64,000 nucleotides of DNA from Balanoglossus misakiensis (taxonomy: Eukaryota > Hemichordata): NCBI GenBank assembly GCA_040954595.2, contig CM082582.2, positions 1 through 64,000 on the forward strand. The letters run 5' to 3'. A program made the position numbers and the translations under genes. The notes beneath the pieces were generated by a model. The model was not told the DNA's origin and did not search any database. It saw only the letters and a list, made by a program, of their open reading frames with translations. Position 1 is the stretch's first letter; every line of letters starts with the position of its first letter. Shown one piece after another: positions 37,300-47,384 of the stretch.

Positions 37300-38184
37300 C
37301 ATGGACCCTAGAGAAAGAAGGACGCGCAATTCCAGTTTTTTCTTGAAATGATGTTCTTTTGCATACATTATTTCCAGATAAATCCCAATAATCCAATTTG
37401 CAAATAAACTGTGTATAAACTAACGCAAAGTCTCGTGTTTTGCGTGAAGTTATCACAACACCTCAGAACATCTCGCAGAAGACGAGAAAACTGCAACGTG
37501 GTTGAACGCAGCGATTATTTATGGAACACATCTGGACAAGTTAAACAGGAATTTGAATCTGAGTCTGACAGCGTCCAAAACAAGCATCTTTTGTCTAACA
37601 GTCCGGGTATTTCACAAGGCTGTGAGCTAACCGTACCGAGGGTTGCCTGGCGGCCATAGCGCACACATGATAATCCACCCAGTTTGTTTACAAATTGTTT
37701 TCGTGAAATCTGTTTTATTGTTCACGCACTGCGAAATAAAATGCCCCTAAACCACAATTTTTATTTCAATGCTTCACGCAAACATAAAATTATTACGAAA
37801 AGTGTCAGCGTTACTAAGAAATATGAGTGCCCAGTCGGACATGCAAAAAACATGGATGATTTGTTTACAATTTTTAAATGAAGCTTGTGGCACTAGAAAT
37901 GACCGTTCAACCGACAGACGAACACCAAACCATAATAATTATCACAGACATCGTAATACTTTTAGAATTTTAGAAAAAAACGCAGTGGCTGCTGAAATGC
38001 AGGAGTGCCAGTTTGGTGGCAAGTTTTCGCATCACTGGTGGGGTCGACACGTGCCGAAGTAAGGAAGTCATTGTCCAACTGTCCTGGGTGTTAATTATAT
38101 GCAAAAAAACATCATCATACAGATAATCCCCAAACCCTTTGATCTTTGCCGCAGTTGCTCGTCCTTCTTTCTCTAGGGTCTATG
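37300..38184. mobile_element. 885-bp DNA transposon in an EGF exon, copy A
   Basis: Terminal inverted repeats of about 30 bases beginning CATRGACCCTAGAGAAAGAA, with few mismatches, flanked by direct GTTTGAC duplications (37293-37299 and 38185-38191). No transposase frame, so non-autonomous. A 7-base duplication does not settle the superfamily. Removing the element and one duplication rejoins the EGF exon (down from 38299) with a good splice donor GTGAGT at 37285-37290 in phase 1, so it clearly inserted two bases before the exon end. Also present in copy B. The overlapping frames at 37235-38062 are inside the element or cross its edges and are not supported. Confidence 0.88.
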
Positions 38185-38299
38185 GTTTGACAGATGTCAC
38201 CTGTGTAAGAGTTCACATACTGGCATGAATAGAAATTGCACGATGTTTGCTGGCAAAATCCACCATTCATACATGGGTTGGGATCACAGGGGTTTTGCA
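38185..38299 (-). pseudogene. EGF-like exon split from its donor by a transposon, copy A
   Basis: Acceptor TTTCCAG above 38299, then QNPC, DPNPC, NGGFC, QTSC, and the end TGDICQ. After GTTTGAC the frame runs into the 885-base element. Two further changes: the seventh cysteine is serine (NSYTG) in both copies, and the C-x-C pair is C-x-Y in copy A only (SCQY versus SCQC in B). Without the element the exon would be 117 bases, the usual size class. Confidence 0.85.
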
Positions 38300-38853
38300 C
38301 TGGAAATTAAGAAAGGACGCCATTTTATTCCTTGCTACTCATTCTACAGTACAGATATGGCAAAAACCTTGCAGAATTATGGCAAGGGTGTGCGGAGTGA
38401 TTGTGCCTACAACTTATATTAGGCTGGTATCAAGTTGTTCACACCTCCATAGATCATGTGGCAGTGACTGTGAGGCAAGGGCTTCCCTTCATGAAATCAA
38501 AGACCTGTGTACTGGAGGAGGGTTCCTTGCAAATGCTTGACTTGACTTCAAGCACACCTGTAGACTCATATGTAAATTTACACTATCTGGCCTGGAGTGA
38601 GAATTTCCATAGTGGATGTGTGTTGACAAAAGGCAGTAAAATTGGCCAGTCGCGCATAATGTTTCTTGAACCAAGACAATCAAGACATTATGCGCCACGA
38701 AAGTGATTTTGATTGGAAAGAGTGTAATCTTGCATTCGATGTCAAGAACTCTCCAAGCTCTGCTGTGGAGATGGCTACACCTATGCTCAGGAAACATGCA
38801 GTATTTGAATGCATCAGAGACAAAAGGTAAAAGAGACTGCGCTGTATACTTAC
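38300..38853. other. Intron between EGF exons, copy A
   Basis: No domain in the overlapping 97- and 101-codon + frames; these are conserved in copy B only because the whole segment is duplicated. Confidence 0.6.
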
Positions 38854-38976
38854 ATATCTCACACCTATCACCTTTGTAGCAACCAGTACATATGCAGGTG
38901 AGATCAAAGCAGGAATTTCGAGCCGGTTGACAGAAGCCACCATTCTGGCACGGATTTGGTTGACACTGGTTGAGTC
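38854..38976 (-). CDS. EGF-like exon (8-Cys), absent from copy B
   Basis: 123 bases, open, phase 1-1, acceptor CTTGCAG, donor GTAAGT at 38848-38853. The clearest member of the family: NQC, PNPC, NGGFC, RNSC, LTCIC, TGC, and the end GDRCE. Cysteine spacing C-x4-C-x5-C-x6-C-x4-C-x-C-x2-C-x5-C. The longer minus-strand frame 38489-39091 is this exon plus intron read-through. Confidence 0.88.
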
Positions 38977-39274
38977 CTGCAAGGAAAAGGGTCAAATTTT
39001 CCATGATCATCAATGTCACGTGATTATGAATGTATGTAAGTGGCTGAGTTTCCTTCAAAAATTGTGATGTGACAAACCGACAAATTAGCATATTAGCATA
39101 ATCAGAATAAATAAAAAAAATGCACAGGTAGTTTAAAAGAACAACAACTTTCGAAACGGAATAGAGCTAAGCTGCTATCCCTTTCTATTTTTGTGTTTGT
39201 ACAACATCAGTGAAGTTTAAATCATAATAAAAAATGATAATTATCATTATTAACTGCTACAGATTCTAACTTAC

Positions 39275-39388
39275 TTGTCTCACAACTGGTTCCCTAGTAA
39301 CACTCTGTGCACATGCAAATTGTGGCAGTACAAGAATTTACCTGTTGTTGGCAGGTACCTCCATTGAGACAAGGACTTCATAAGTTGT
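39275..39388 (-). pseudogene. EGF-like exon with two stops, absent from copy B
   Basis: Splice sites are good (acceptor GTTTTCAG, donor GTAAGT at 39269-39274) and the phase is 1-1, but the exon has TGA near where the first cysteine should be and TAG after the seventh cysteine. Recognisable pieces: SPC, NGGTC, VNSC, ICMC, TEC and GTSCE. 114 bases, shorter than its sisters. Confidence 0.82.
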
Positions 39389-39433
39389 CTGAAAACACCA
39401 GTTTGCCCAATTTTCACTAATGTATAGGAATAC

Positions 39434-39509
39434 ATGAGAAGTCGGCCAGATTAGAAGTCGGCCAGTACGCGCGCATGAGAAGTCGGCCAGTATGAGAAGT
39501 CGGCCAGTT
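39434..39509 (+). repeat. Short tandem repeat GAGAAGTCGGCCAGT, left arm
   Basis: Four imperfect units of (at)GAGAAGTCGGCCAGT. The same motif occurs inverted at 41080-41128 and, in copy B, at about 56966-57018. Confidence 0.85.
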
Positions 39510-39576
39510 GTTGAACTTGTACCCGAATAGTGCAGTAATGACCCAGATTACTTATAACAACACTTAATAAAATATA

Positions 39577-40620
39577 CAGTTGAACCTCGGTATAACGAAA
39601 ACGCTTACAACGAAAAACCGCTTACAACGAACGAACAGTCATAGTCCCGAATTGGTACCATTGTTTTCTATGGCCGTTCATACCACTTACAACGAACGAA
39701 CATTTATCAATCACCGCTTACAACGAAGACATTTTCATTGTGTTACGAACACTTTTTTGAATAAAGGTTGGAAATAAACAATGTGCAATTTGACTTTGAT
39801 CAAACTAAAATGCTGTGTAACTTCTTCACATCTTCCTACGGCAGTCCAATGTCTGAATAGGGGTCAGGGCAGCAAATTCTCGCCTATTGTTTACATGTGC
39901 TTACTAAGCATCACGCTTTTGACAGGTCGTTTGGCATCAATGCGAAAAAAGCTTTCAAGTCATTTACACATTACGGGATTTTGACTTTGATCTTAAATTT
40001 GAAAATGACCGATATGAGACACTCATCATGGTTGAAGGTGACATCGAATACCATCGCGAACTGTTTTCGAAAAGCCCTATGTAGGAACGCGTCGACCGGT
40101 GTCCTTGACACAGCGAGTGACCTCTTGGCTACCGTTATGCCGCATATCTGCAGTCCCGCGAGAACATCGATGATGCTACCTACCATCATCTCTCTTCGAT
40201 TGAAGACACGATGTTTTCAATCATGTGTTCCATTCAGCGACAATCGAAGATTACGAGCTTTTTTTCTTGCCCGCGTGAGTAACTTCGATAGGAAAACGGA
40301 CAATTGAATCTGGCGGCCTGAGGTTCATGTAGTTTTTAATTCGTGTATTTTAACTTCTTTCCGCATTGTGATTTTTGTACAATTTATTTATTAACATACT
40401 GTACATTTATGTTTTGATTTTTCACTAATTTATTAAGTACTGTAATAAAAAGTTTGTTTGTATGAAGTACGTGTTGTGTGCGTGTACGGGTGGGTGTGTA
40501 TAAGGGCCGCCATTTTGTTCCAGTGACACGCCCCCACTTTCTCTGTGGTTACAACGAACTCCGGGTATTACGAATAGATTCAAACAGTCCCCTGTTCTTC
40601 GTTATACCGAGGTTCGACTG
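39577..40620 (+). mobile_element. pogo/Tigger-like DNA transposon remnant
   Basis: 1044 bases with terminal inverted repeats CAGTYGAACCTCGGTATAAC (one mismatch over ~23 bases) and TA on each side (39575-39576 and 40621-40622), the classic pogo-type target. The + strand frame 39897-40307 includes WLKVTSNTIANCFRKAL, which resembles the C-terminal segment of pogo/CENP-B-like DDE transposases (a ...TIxNCFxxAGF pattern from family knowledge). The rest of the transposase, including catalytic Asp residues, is not recognisable, so it is inactive. Confidence 0.85.
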
Positions 40621-41583
40621 TAATTGCACTAAATATTTTCATTTGGACGGATTTCCCAAATTCTTGACAACACAATGACGTCATTTCAAATAATGGCATC
40701 TGGCATCCGTACCGGTTCCCCAGCCTCGTATCCGCGTAAGGAGCTTAGGTTGTTCGCCAAATTCCTGTGACATTTCTGATTAAAGGGAGTTGTTTCAAAG
40801 CCTACTAAAATACATAGAAGATGTATGTGTATATTCATACTTTCTGAGACAACACCAAACAAACAAACAAACAAACGTGACAAGGAACAGACTACTGGCG
40901 CAGCTCAAGAAGTGCAGGTGACTGATGTTGACGTACCCCGGTGACGTACATGAAAAGTGAACAGACAGTTTTAAAATTCATCGGCTATTTGTACAAATAT
41001 CTTAGCTCCTGTACATCAAGGAAACATTTCGTAGTGAAACAGTTATATATAACACAGAGTACCAGGGTTCTCTCCCACAGGCCGACTTCTCGTACTGGCC
41101 GAGACCGACTTCTCATACTGGTTGACTTCTCAGGACACCATGTATAGCTAGCTGTTGAACTCAAAAAATATGTAAAACTACAAGTGATGTAAACAACTTG
41201 TGGAACCATGTTCAAATCGAGACAAGAAGAAAAGGGATTTCAAGACTTACCTCCTTCAGCACTTTACTGCCCTGTAGCGCACTGTGTGACACTTGTAGTT
41301 GTGCATTCATAACCAGAAGGACGTGGCCGAACCTAGCGAGTATGAACCTATCACAGAAAAAATTCAAAGAACGATTTTTACCACCATGGTTTGGTCCAAT
41401 GATCCCTTATTAGAGAGATGTCCGTAATCACAGGTTTAGCTGTACAATACCTCTTCAGTGGAATCATTGTGTTTTTCAAAGTGCATCACAATATCATCTC
41501 CAATAAGCATAACAGTTTAATTTTCTGTGTATGCCATGCTATAACACAGGGAAGTCACAAGAGTGATTTGCAGCCCAACTTAC
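40621..41583. other. Intronic stretch, copy A
   Basis: Between EGF and GCC2/GCC3-like exons. Contains a (CAAA)n run near 40856 and the inverted GAGAAGTCGG arm. The small frames at 40686, 40941, 40985, 41198 and 41418 show no domain; the last overlaps the GCC2/GCC3-like exon on the opposite strand. Confidence 0.6.
41080..41128 (-). repeat. Inverted arm of the GAGAAGTCGGCCAGT repeat, copy A
   Basis: Reads 'gccgacttctcgtactggcc' and then 'ccgacttctcatactgg' on the + strand, i.e. the complement of 39434-39509, 1.6 kb away. The copy B equivalent keeps only this arm. Confidence 0.8.
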
Positions 41584-41781
41584 CAGTAACTGTTGAACAA
41601 TCCACTACGGGTGACATGGTTGGACACTTGGATACCACTGGACAAGGCGTGCATGTGCCGTCGCCTTCCATAGCATATTCACCATTGCCACAGTCGAGCG
41701 GATCTTACATTGGATCTGAACACGATTTTCCAGCAGGGCACAGAAGACAGGATGTGCGTGCAGGCTCCTCACTTATTTCAT
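41584..41781 (-). pseudogene. GCC2/GCC3-like exon with stop codon, copy A
   Basis: 198-base exon, phase 1-1, acceptor TTTAATCAG, donor GTAAGT at 41578-41583. Reads TSCLLCPAGKSC, then TAA after DPM, then DCGNGEYAMEGDGTC and TPCPVVSKCP. The C-x2-CPxG-x-C rhythm is that of the ephrin-receptor-like GCC2/GCC3 module, an extracellular cysteine-rich repeat. The TAA is shared with copy B. Confidence 0.78.
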
Positions 41782-42004
41782 CTGATTAAAGAAAATGAGG
41801 TTTTTAGTGATGTATTTGTGATACAGTGTCATTTAAAATAACAAATTACTTGAGATGATTCACTTCATAATTCTGAGACAAGTATACAGGCATGTAGAAA
41901 ATTCTTTGGAGGACATTAAACGTCATTTCTAATCAACCATTTTCTGAATATCATAAGACTCTGCGAGATCTCACATGGCTAACCAGGTCTCGCAAGATCT
42001 CGCA

Positions 42005-42122
42005 CTGAGTTGATAATCTGTTGTAAACACATACATACATACACACACACACACACATACCCCCAGTCGCACTGACTTGAAAATCTGTTGTAAACACATA
42101 CATGCATACACACATACCCCTC
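42005..42122. repeat. AC-rich microsatellite inside a ~60-bp tandem duplication
   Basis: 'aatctgttgtaaacacatac' occurs twice, each followed by (CATA)/(AC) repeats. Copy B has a shorter AC run (57915-57943), so it is length-variable. Confidence 0.85.
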
Positions 42123-42164
42123 AGTTTCATCACACAGCAAACTGAACAAGTACCACAATCTTAC

Positions 42165-42293
42165 CATTTGTACATCTGGTACAGTTTGTTGCACCAGCCA
42201 ATGACACGTAACCCTTGGTACACTTGAATTGCGATGCACTGGGATCTATGCAGGCGTACCCTTGCTCACAAATAGTACAATGTTCAGCACCAG
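42165..42293 (-). CDS. GCC2/GCC3-like exon, copy A
   Basis: 129 bases, open, phase 1-1 if the acceptor is the AG just above 42293. Donor GTAAGA at 42159-42164. Reads EHCTICEQGYACI, then FKCTKGYVSLAGATNC and TRCTNG, matching the C..C..GY.C and GY.S..GA..C..C rhythm of the ephrin-receptor-like module. Most of the frame remains free of stops in both copies. Confidence 0.78.
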
Positions 42294-42552
42294 CTGATCT
42301 GTAAATCAAACAGAGAATTTACACACCAAGTTAACCTTTGAATACCACTGTAAACATTTGGTGCAAATTTTAATTATTTTCATAAATAGAGGTCTATTCA
42401 AATTTGGAAAAATTGTCATTTTTTCATTCATATATTATATCAGTAAATTTTAAATACAGAAATAGAAAATGATCCCATCCTATTTTTCAGTTAGTAAATT
42501 ACCTGACCTAATGTTTGATGTTGGAAATAAAGGTGGGTGGGTAGAAGTTTAC

Positions 42553-42683
42553 CTGTTATGCAAGAGGTACAGCGAGACATCCTTTGTCCAAGGCCGAACT
42601 GTAATAACCAGCCGAGCATAAAATCACAGAGTTACCATTTGGACATTGGTTACCAGCTGGGCAATCAGCACATGATGTTTGTG
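42553..42683 (-). pseudogene. GCC2/GCC3-like exon with 1-bp frameshift, copy A
   Basis: Acceptor TATTTTCAG, donor GTAAAC at 42547-42552. Reads TSCADCPAGNQC and then LCSAGYYSSA, after which the domain continues only in the next frame (RCTSCITG). At 131 bases it is one short of the 132 needed to keep phase 1-1. The shift is shared with copy B. Confidence 0.78.
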
Positions 42684-43108
42684 CTGAAAATAAACAGAGA
42701 TTTATAGAATCTTATAGTCACAGTCATACCTTCAAAGACGTGGGATTCTCACGCGGGTTGGGGAGACAAAAATCCCTGGCAAAAGATTGAGGACAGGAAA
42801 ATGCCAATCCAGAGATATTGGTAACAGAAACTGTGTACAGTCAATGCCATACGGCAGTGTGCTGTTCTAACAACAGACAAGATCGTGACGATCATAGTCT
42901 GTGTCGGAGATTTGGAAAAGAGCAAATTTGGTGAAAAGACGGGACAAAACAAAAGTCTACTTATACGATGCACATGAAAACTGGATGAAAGCGAAGCAGT
43001 CCACTATTTGAATGCATTGGATGTAAAATTGGCAGAATATTTGGACTGGACGTAATGTTTGTACGCACAGAATTACGTACATGCACATAAGATGATCGTC
43101 TGCCTTAA

Positions 43109-43613
43109 AGGCACGTAAGCTGCAACTAGATAAAAAAATTAATGTTTTAAATAATCTCATATATGCTTTTAATTATGTCTATTAAATGATATTTCATGAT
43201 AATATATCAAGCTCAACACTTATTTATGACACAATGGCCAAAATTAAAGAAAATACAAAAATTCCTGCAATTTTAAAAAAAGTGCAATATTGCAATGAAA
43301 AATGGAAATCTGATGTCTCAGTGGTGTACATTTACTTCCATGAGCTCAAGTGGATGAGATCATGTTTTGTTTATGAAGTTTCACAACCGGAAATGCAACA
43401 ATTTCATTGTTTCTTGCATTTTCCCACGGTGGCGGCCATAATCGCTTGCGGCAAAGCTTTATTATTTATCTGGTTAAAACTTGCATATGCACTCATATTT
43501 AGGGTTTATAATGCTTGTGTATAGTTCACTGCCTTCATCTGCATGGACTAATGGTAGTGCAGTTTTAAACAAAAATTATGAAAATTATCCCAAAAGTTAC
43601 AGCTTACGTGCCT
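43109..43613. mobile_element. MITE-3, TTAA-flanked, in both copies
   Basis: 505 bases with 19-base inverted ends AGGCACGTAAGCTGYAACT (one mismatch) and TTAA at 43105-43108 and 43614-43617. Intronic, between two GCC2/GCC3-like exons. Present also at 58991-59496, so it is older than the duplication. The 112-codon + frame at 43186 lies entirely inside it and is not a gene. Confidence 0.87.
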
Positions 43614-43662
43614 TTAAGTGAAAGATTACACAGTAATGCCCAAACTTTAAGTGCTGACTCAC

Positions 43663-43896
43663 CATCTATATTAGTGTAGTATCCATCTTCACACACCTCT
43701 GGCTCCGACATACCATCATATTGGCACTTATACCCCTGGGCAGGACAAGGCGTACAGTCTATACTTCCATTGTTGGCAAAATATCCCAGTCCGCATTGTG
43801 TTGGTGATGAGAGGCTGGCTGTTCCACACATGAAACCCCTGGACACAGCGTGCATGCTTCAGAACATGCTGAACTTTAACTTCCAGCTGCGCAGTC
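43663..43896 (-). pseudogene. GCC2/GCC3-like exon with stop and frameshift, copy A
   Basis: Acceptor CTCCTACAG, donor GTGAGT at 43657-43662. In one frame DCAAGS, TAA, then ACSEACTLCPGVSC; in another CGTASLSSPTQCGLGYFANN, then IDCTPCPAQGYKC and EVCEDGYYTNIDG. The switch lies at a GTGT slip. This is the richest ephrin-receptor-like stretch in the window (tandem CxxCPxGxxC). The TAA and the slip are shared with copy B. Confidence 0.78.
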
Positions 43897-43960
43897 CTGT
43901 AGGAGTGAAGACGTCAAATATTAAGGAGGTTTAGGAGCCCTCTAGCCAGCAAACTTCATC

Positions 43961-44374
43961 AAGGATGTACGTGCAGAACATAAACCGGAAACACTACGTG
44001 TCCGGTCTTTTTCCCATAGGATTACATTGATAATCGCCAGAAAACAAACTTCTACTATTGTCATTTTCACGAAATTTTACACATAGCTCAGTCCAGCAAA
44101 TATAAATTCATTGGTCAAATAAAATATAGGGGTCACCGCGCTCTTTTTTGAGATAAATTGCATTAAGAATTTTGGCCATAGACAAACAAACCATTGGTGA
44201 AAAATCAGTAGATTTCTTCTATTATCGACCAATTTCATGGCTCTGTATTTCAAAAACAAGCGCGGTGACCCCTATATTTTATTACGGATTTTCATTATAC
44301 ATACAAAAGAGAATAAAAAAATCCACAATTAAAAAAAATGACAATACTTTCCATTTTATTGAACGTACATCCTT
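43961..44374. mobile_element. Fold-back MITE with nested inverted repeats, copy A
   Basis: Outer ends AAGGATGTACGT and its complement (44363-44374), a second pair TATTGTCATTTT and complement, and an inner perfect ~25-base pair containing TATAGGGGTCACCGCGCT (about 44122 and 44258). The whole could fold into one long interrupted hairpin. No frame of interest. Copy B has the same element (about 59843-60256) with one arm base changed. Confidence 0.75.
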
Positions 44375-44845
44375 AATGTTACTTAGGTAGTGGAGCACCA
44401 AAACCCAAATTTTCATATCGATTGTGTATTTTGTGATAAAAGCACCAAACTTGGCTCAGATGTGTGTTAATGTGTACTGAACAAATTCAGATAGCGAGTC
44501 ACTAAATATCTGTTGAAGAGTTTCCATGGCAACCAATTTTTTTTCAAAATGGCCGCAAATACAGATAATCACACCTGTTAAACATCAAAATAAATTCAGA
44601 TTACAATATTTGAAACAAGAAACTACGGAAAGAATGGTTTGCAATAGAACTATGGTTATTAAACTACAAATGTACTTATAAGGGTAACTAAGGGATCAAA
44701 ATACAGGTGCAACTTTCAATCCCTGGTACTCGCATTAGTATAGGTGCTCCCCCTAGTCAAACATTACGGCTAGTTGCGATATTTAACTTGAAGTACGTAA
44801 ATTACACACACACGAATCGCAACAGTTAGCGAGTCACTAAATATC
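44375..44845. other. Non-coding stretch with a 30-bp direct repeat
   Basis: TAGCGAGTCACTAAATATCT followed by [G/A]TTGAAGAGT occurs at 44492-44521 and 44827-44856, 335 bases apart. The second lies exactly at the visible start of the LINE endonuclease. Otherwise I see no gene. Confidence 0.7.
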
Positions 44846-46865
44846 TATTGAAGAGTGACTATGCAGTATTCAAGATCCACCCTTTCCACAATACGTGTGA
44901 ACTTCTACTCTCTACATGGAATGTCCGCTCAGCTAGATGCAAATCATTAGACATTGCAGACTACATCACAGATAAAAAAATTGATATTCTTGTACTCACT
45001 GAAACATGGTTGAAGGAATCTGGTGACGAACACGTAATGGCTGAATGTACACCACCAGGCTATGCTGTCAAACATCTACCTGGGGTTGGCAAGATCGGTG
45101 GAGGCTTAGCTTAAATTCATAAGCTAGCACTAAAATAAACAGCTTGGAAGCCTATTCTCTCTGTTAAATCTTTTGAGGCAGCGGAAGCAACTATTCTTCA
45201 CCAGAAACTTTCCATGAAAATAATTCTTGTCTACCGTCCACCACCATCAGTTAATAATAAATTCACCGCACCACAGTTCATGGAAGAGTTCAGTACAACA
45301 CTTGAGAAGTATGTCACCTGCTCAAGTAATCTCTTCATCGTAGGAGATTTCAATATTCACCTAGAAGATGATAAGAATCCAGTAACACAGAAATTCAATG
45401 GAATCATCAGCGCCTGTAATCTGAAACAATGGGTCCAACAACCAACACACAGAAAGGGTCATACTCTTGATCTCATCTTATCTAACTCTGCGTCTAACAT
45501 CAAGAGTGTCTCTGTAGACTGCTTGGAACTCTCTGATCACAATCCTGTCAATGCAAAACTTGCTCTTCCGAAACCAACACACAGTAGACGTCAAATATCT
45601 TATCGTCATATCTGCCATTTCAATTGATAGTTTCAGCCATGATCTCGACAAAATACATCAAATGTCCTAGCCTCCAAATGACCTCTCCTCAGCCATATCA
45701 GCTTATAACCAACCCGTCAGTCTCCATCTAAAACACGTGTACTTGATCTCATCCCTACAGCACTTGATAAGCAATGTCTTGGTAATCTGCTCACTATCAT
45801 GGCCACAATTATCAATTTGTCACTCAAAACTGGAACTGTTCCTGATCAACTTAAAATAGCAGTCATCACACCAATATACTCAAGAAACCTTCGCTCGACA
45901 AAAACATTTTCAAGAACTATCGACCAGTTTCAAACCTAACCTTCCTGTCAAAAGTAATCGGGAAGATTGTAGCACAACAACTGACATCATATTTGACTAC
46001 CAACTCACTACAAGAACCACTGCAGTCAGCGTACCGAAAGGATCACAGTACCGAAACAGCACTTACTAAAGTCAACAACGATATTTGTATGGCACTGGAT
46101 GCCGGTAAATGTGTACTCATGGTTCTCCTCGATCTCTCCTCTGTGTTTGATACCATAGATCACGACACAATCATCTCAAGGTTATCAAAACTGGGCATCA
46201 CCAACATCGCACTACAATGGTTCTCATCATATCTTAAGAACAGACAGCAGTTTGTATGGCACAATGTCAGAACCTCAATATCTACAATATGGAGTACCAC
46301 ACGGTTCAGTGCTTGGCCCACTTTTGTTCTGCAGCTACATCCAACCACTTGCTCAACTTATTTGTCACCACAACATCAATTTTCACCAATATGCCGATGA
46401 CAACCAACTATACCAATATTTCTTCCAGTTAGACACCATAAGTACATTAGACAAGATGGAAAGGGCAGTTCACGAAATAAAAACCTGGATGACACATAAT
46501 AAACTTCAACTAAATGGTGGCAAACCCGAGGTACTCCTGATAAGGTCTCAGTTCAACCGCTCGCCTCGTCCCATAAACCACATGAGCATTGGATCATGTT
46601 GTGTTCAAATTGTGAATTCTGCACGGAATATAGGTGTGACATTCGACGACAATTACACTTTCAATAAGCACATTAATGCAATTTGCAAGTCAATTTTCTT
46701 CCATCTGCGTCAAATCAGCCACATTCGCCGTTACCTCACTAAGGAAGTTTGCCAGATGCTGGTTCATGCTCTAATCACATCAAAACTGGACTACTGCAAT
46801 GCAATACTCTGTGGTTTACCATCATCATGCATTCAACCGCTACAGCATGCCCTGAATTCTGCAGC
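44846..46865 (+). mobile_element. LINE fragment (endonuclease + reverse transcriptase), copy A
   Basis: Non-LTR retrotransposon of the L2/CR1 kind. An APE-type endonuclease runs 44848-45627 in one frame with two TAA stops (45112-45150): STWNVRSAR, LTETWL, GDFNIH, SDHNPV. The reverse transcriptase follows, its first part frameshifted several times (45740-45990), then 45993-46400 ([26 protein letters not shown]) and 46252-46860 in another frame ([13 protein letters not shown], and the catalytic YADD followed by NQLY). It stops at the 'NSAA' that normally precedes the end of the RT region, and the next base belongs to satellite. Dead by several stops and shifts; no 3' tail of its own. Confidence 0.92.
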
Positions 46866-47207
46866 CACCATGGCCTCCTTCACAAAAACCTCACCAGACC
46901 CCATAATGCCTCCATCTCTTACACCACACCTTATACCCACCACAAATCCTAGCCATCACCCAACCTATCTTAGCCCAAACAATCCAAACCCAATCAAAAT
47001 TGACCCTAGCCCCACTTATCAAGCCATCAATGCTCAACGGCAACCCAAATAACACTTAACTTAAAGATTGGCATAAATCCAAACTCATACCACTGCGACC
47101 CCAAATATACAACACAAAGACTCAATCACGAACCAATACCTACCATTTGTAGCAAATACACGACCAAAGATTTGATCCCATCTATCATCCATATATCATC
47201 AGAAAGT
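46866..47207 (-). repeat. Fragment of the ~570-bp subtelomeric satellite joined to the LINE, copy A
   Basis: About 340 bases starting ATGGCCTCCTTCACAAAAAC and ending near 'catccatatatcatc' are highly similar to the reverse complement of 22550-22880. It carries the same landmarks (taatgcctcc, cccaacctatc, aaagattggcataaatccaa, tagcaaatacacgacc). It lies about 24 kb from the main array. Confidence 0.93.
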
Positions 47208-47384
47208 TGGGACGATGAGCAATGGGGCAGAGACTGATCATCAAAAATTTGAGACAGGGAATTCCAACAAATGAGATCATTAAGTTAAATATGCAAAGCA
47301 AATCAGAAAAGAGAATCAGAAGATTTTCTCCGAAGGACACCTTGCAAATTCATGATTGGAAAGACACTGCAGTCACATGTATAT
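47208..47384. other. Unclassified 177-bp link between satellite and LTR
   Basis: I see no gene. Also present in copy B. It may be flanking DNA into which the LTR element inserted. Confidence 0.5.

Larger units (their letters stand above)
38713..40901. other. 2189-bp segment present only in copy A
   Basis: Copy B joins the equivalents of 38712 and 40902 directly (gattttga then agctcaag) with no clear microhomology. In A the segment carries one intact and one broken EGF exon, a pogo-like element and a short inverted minisatellite arm. Because it includes two frame-symmetric EGF exons, a deletion in B is more likely than an insertion in A. Confidence 0.88.

Noticed and set aside
39971-40189. 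72-codon minus-strand frame in the pogo-like element
   Set aside because: Shadow of the + strand transposase-like frame.
43186-43524. 112-codon + strand frame
   Set aside because: Lies entirely inside MITE-3 between its inverted ends; not open in copy B.
44391-44755. Possible MITE between 'ggtagtggagcacc' and 'ggtgctccccctag'
   Set aside because: Inverted ends match over only about 8-14 bases with mismatches and no target duplication was found.
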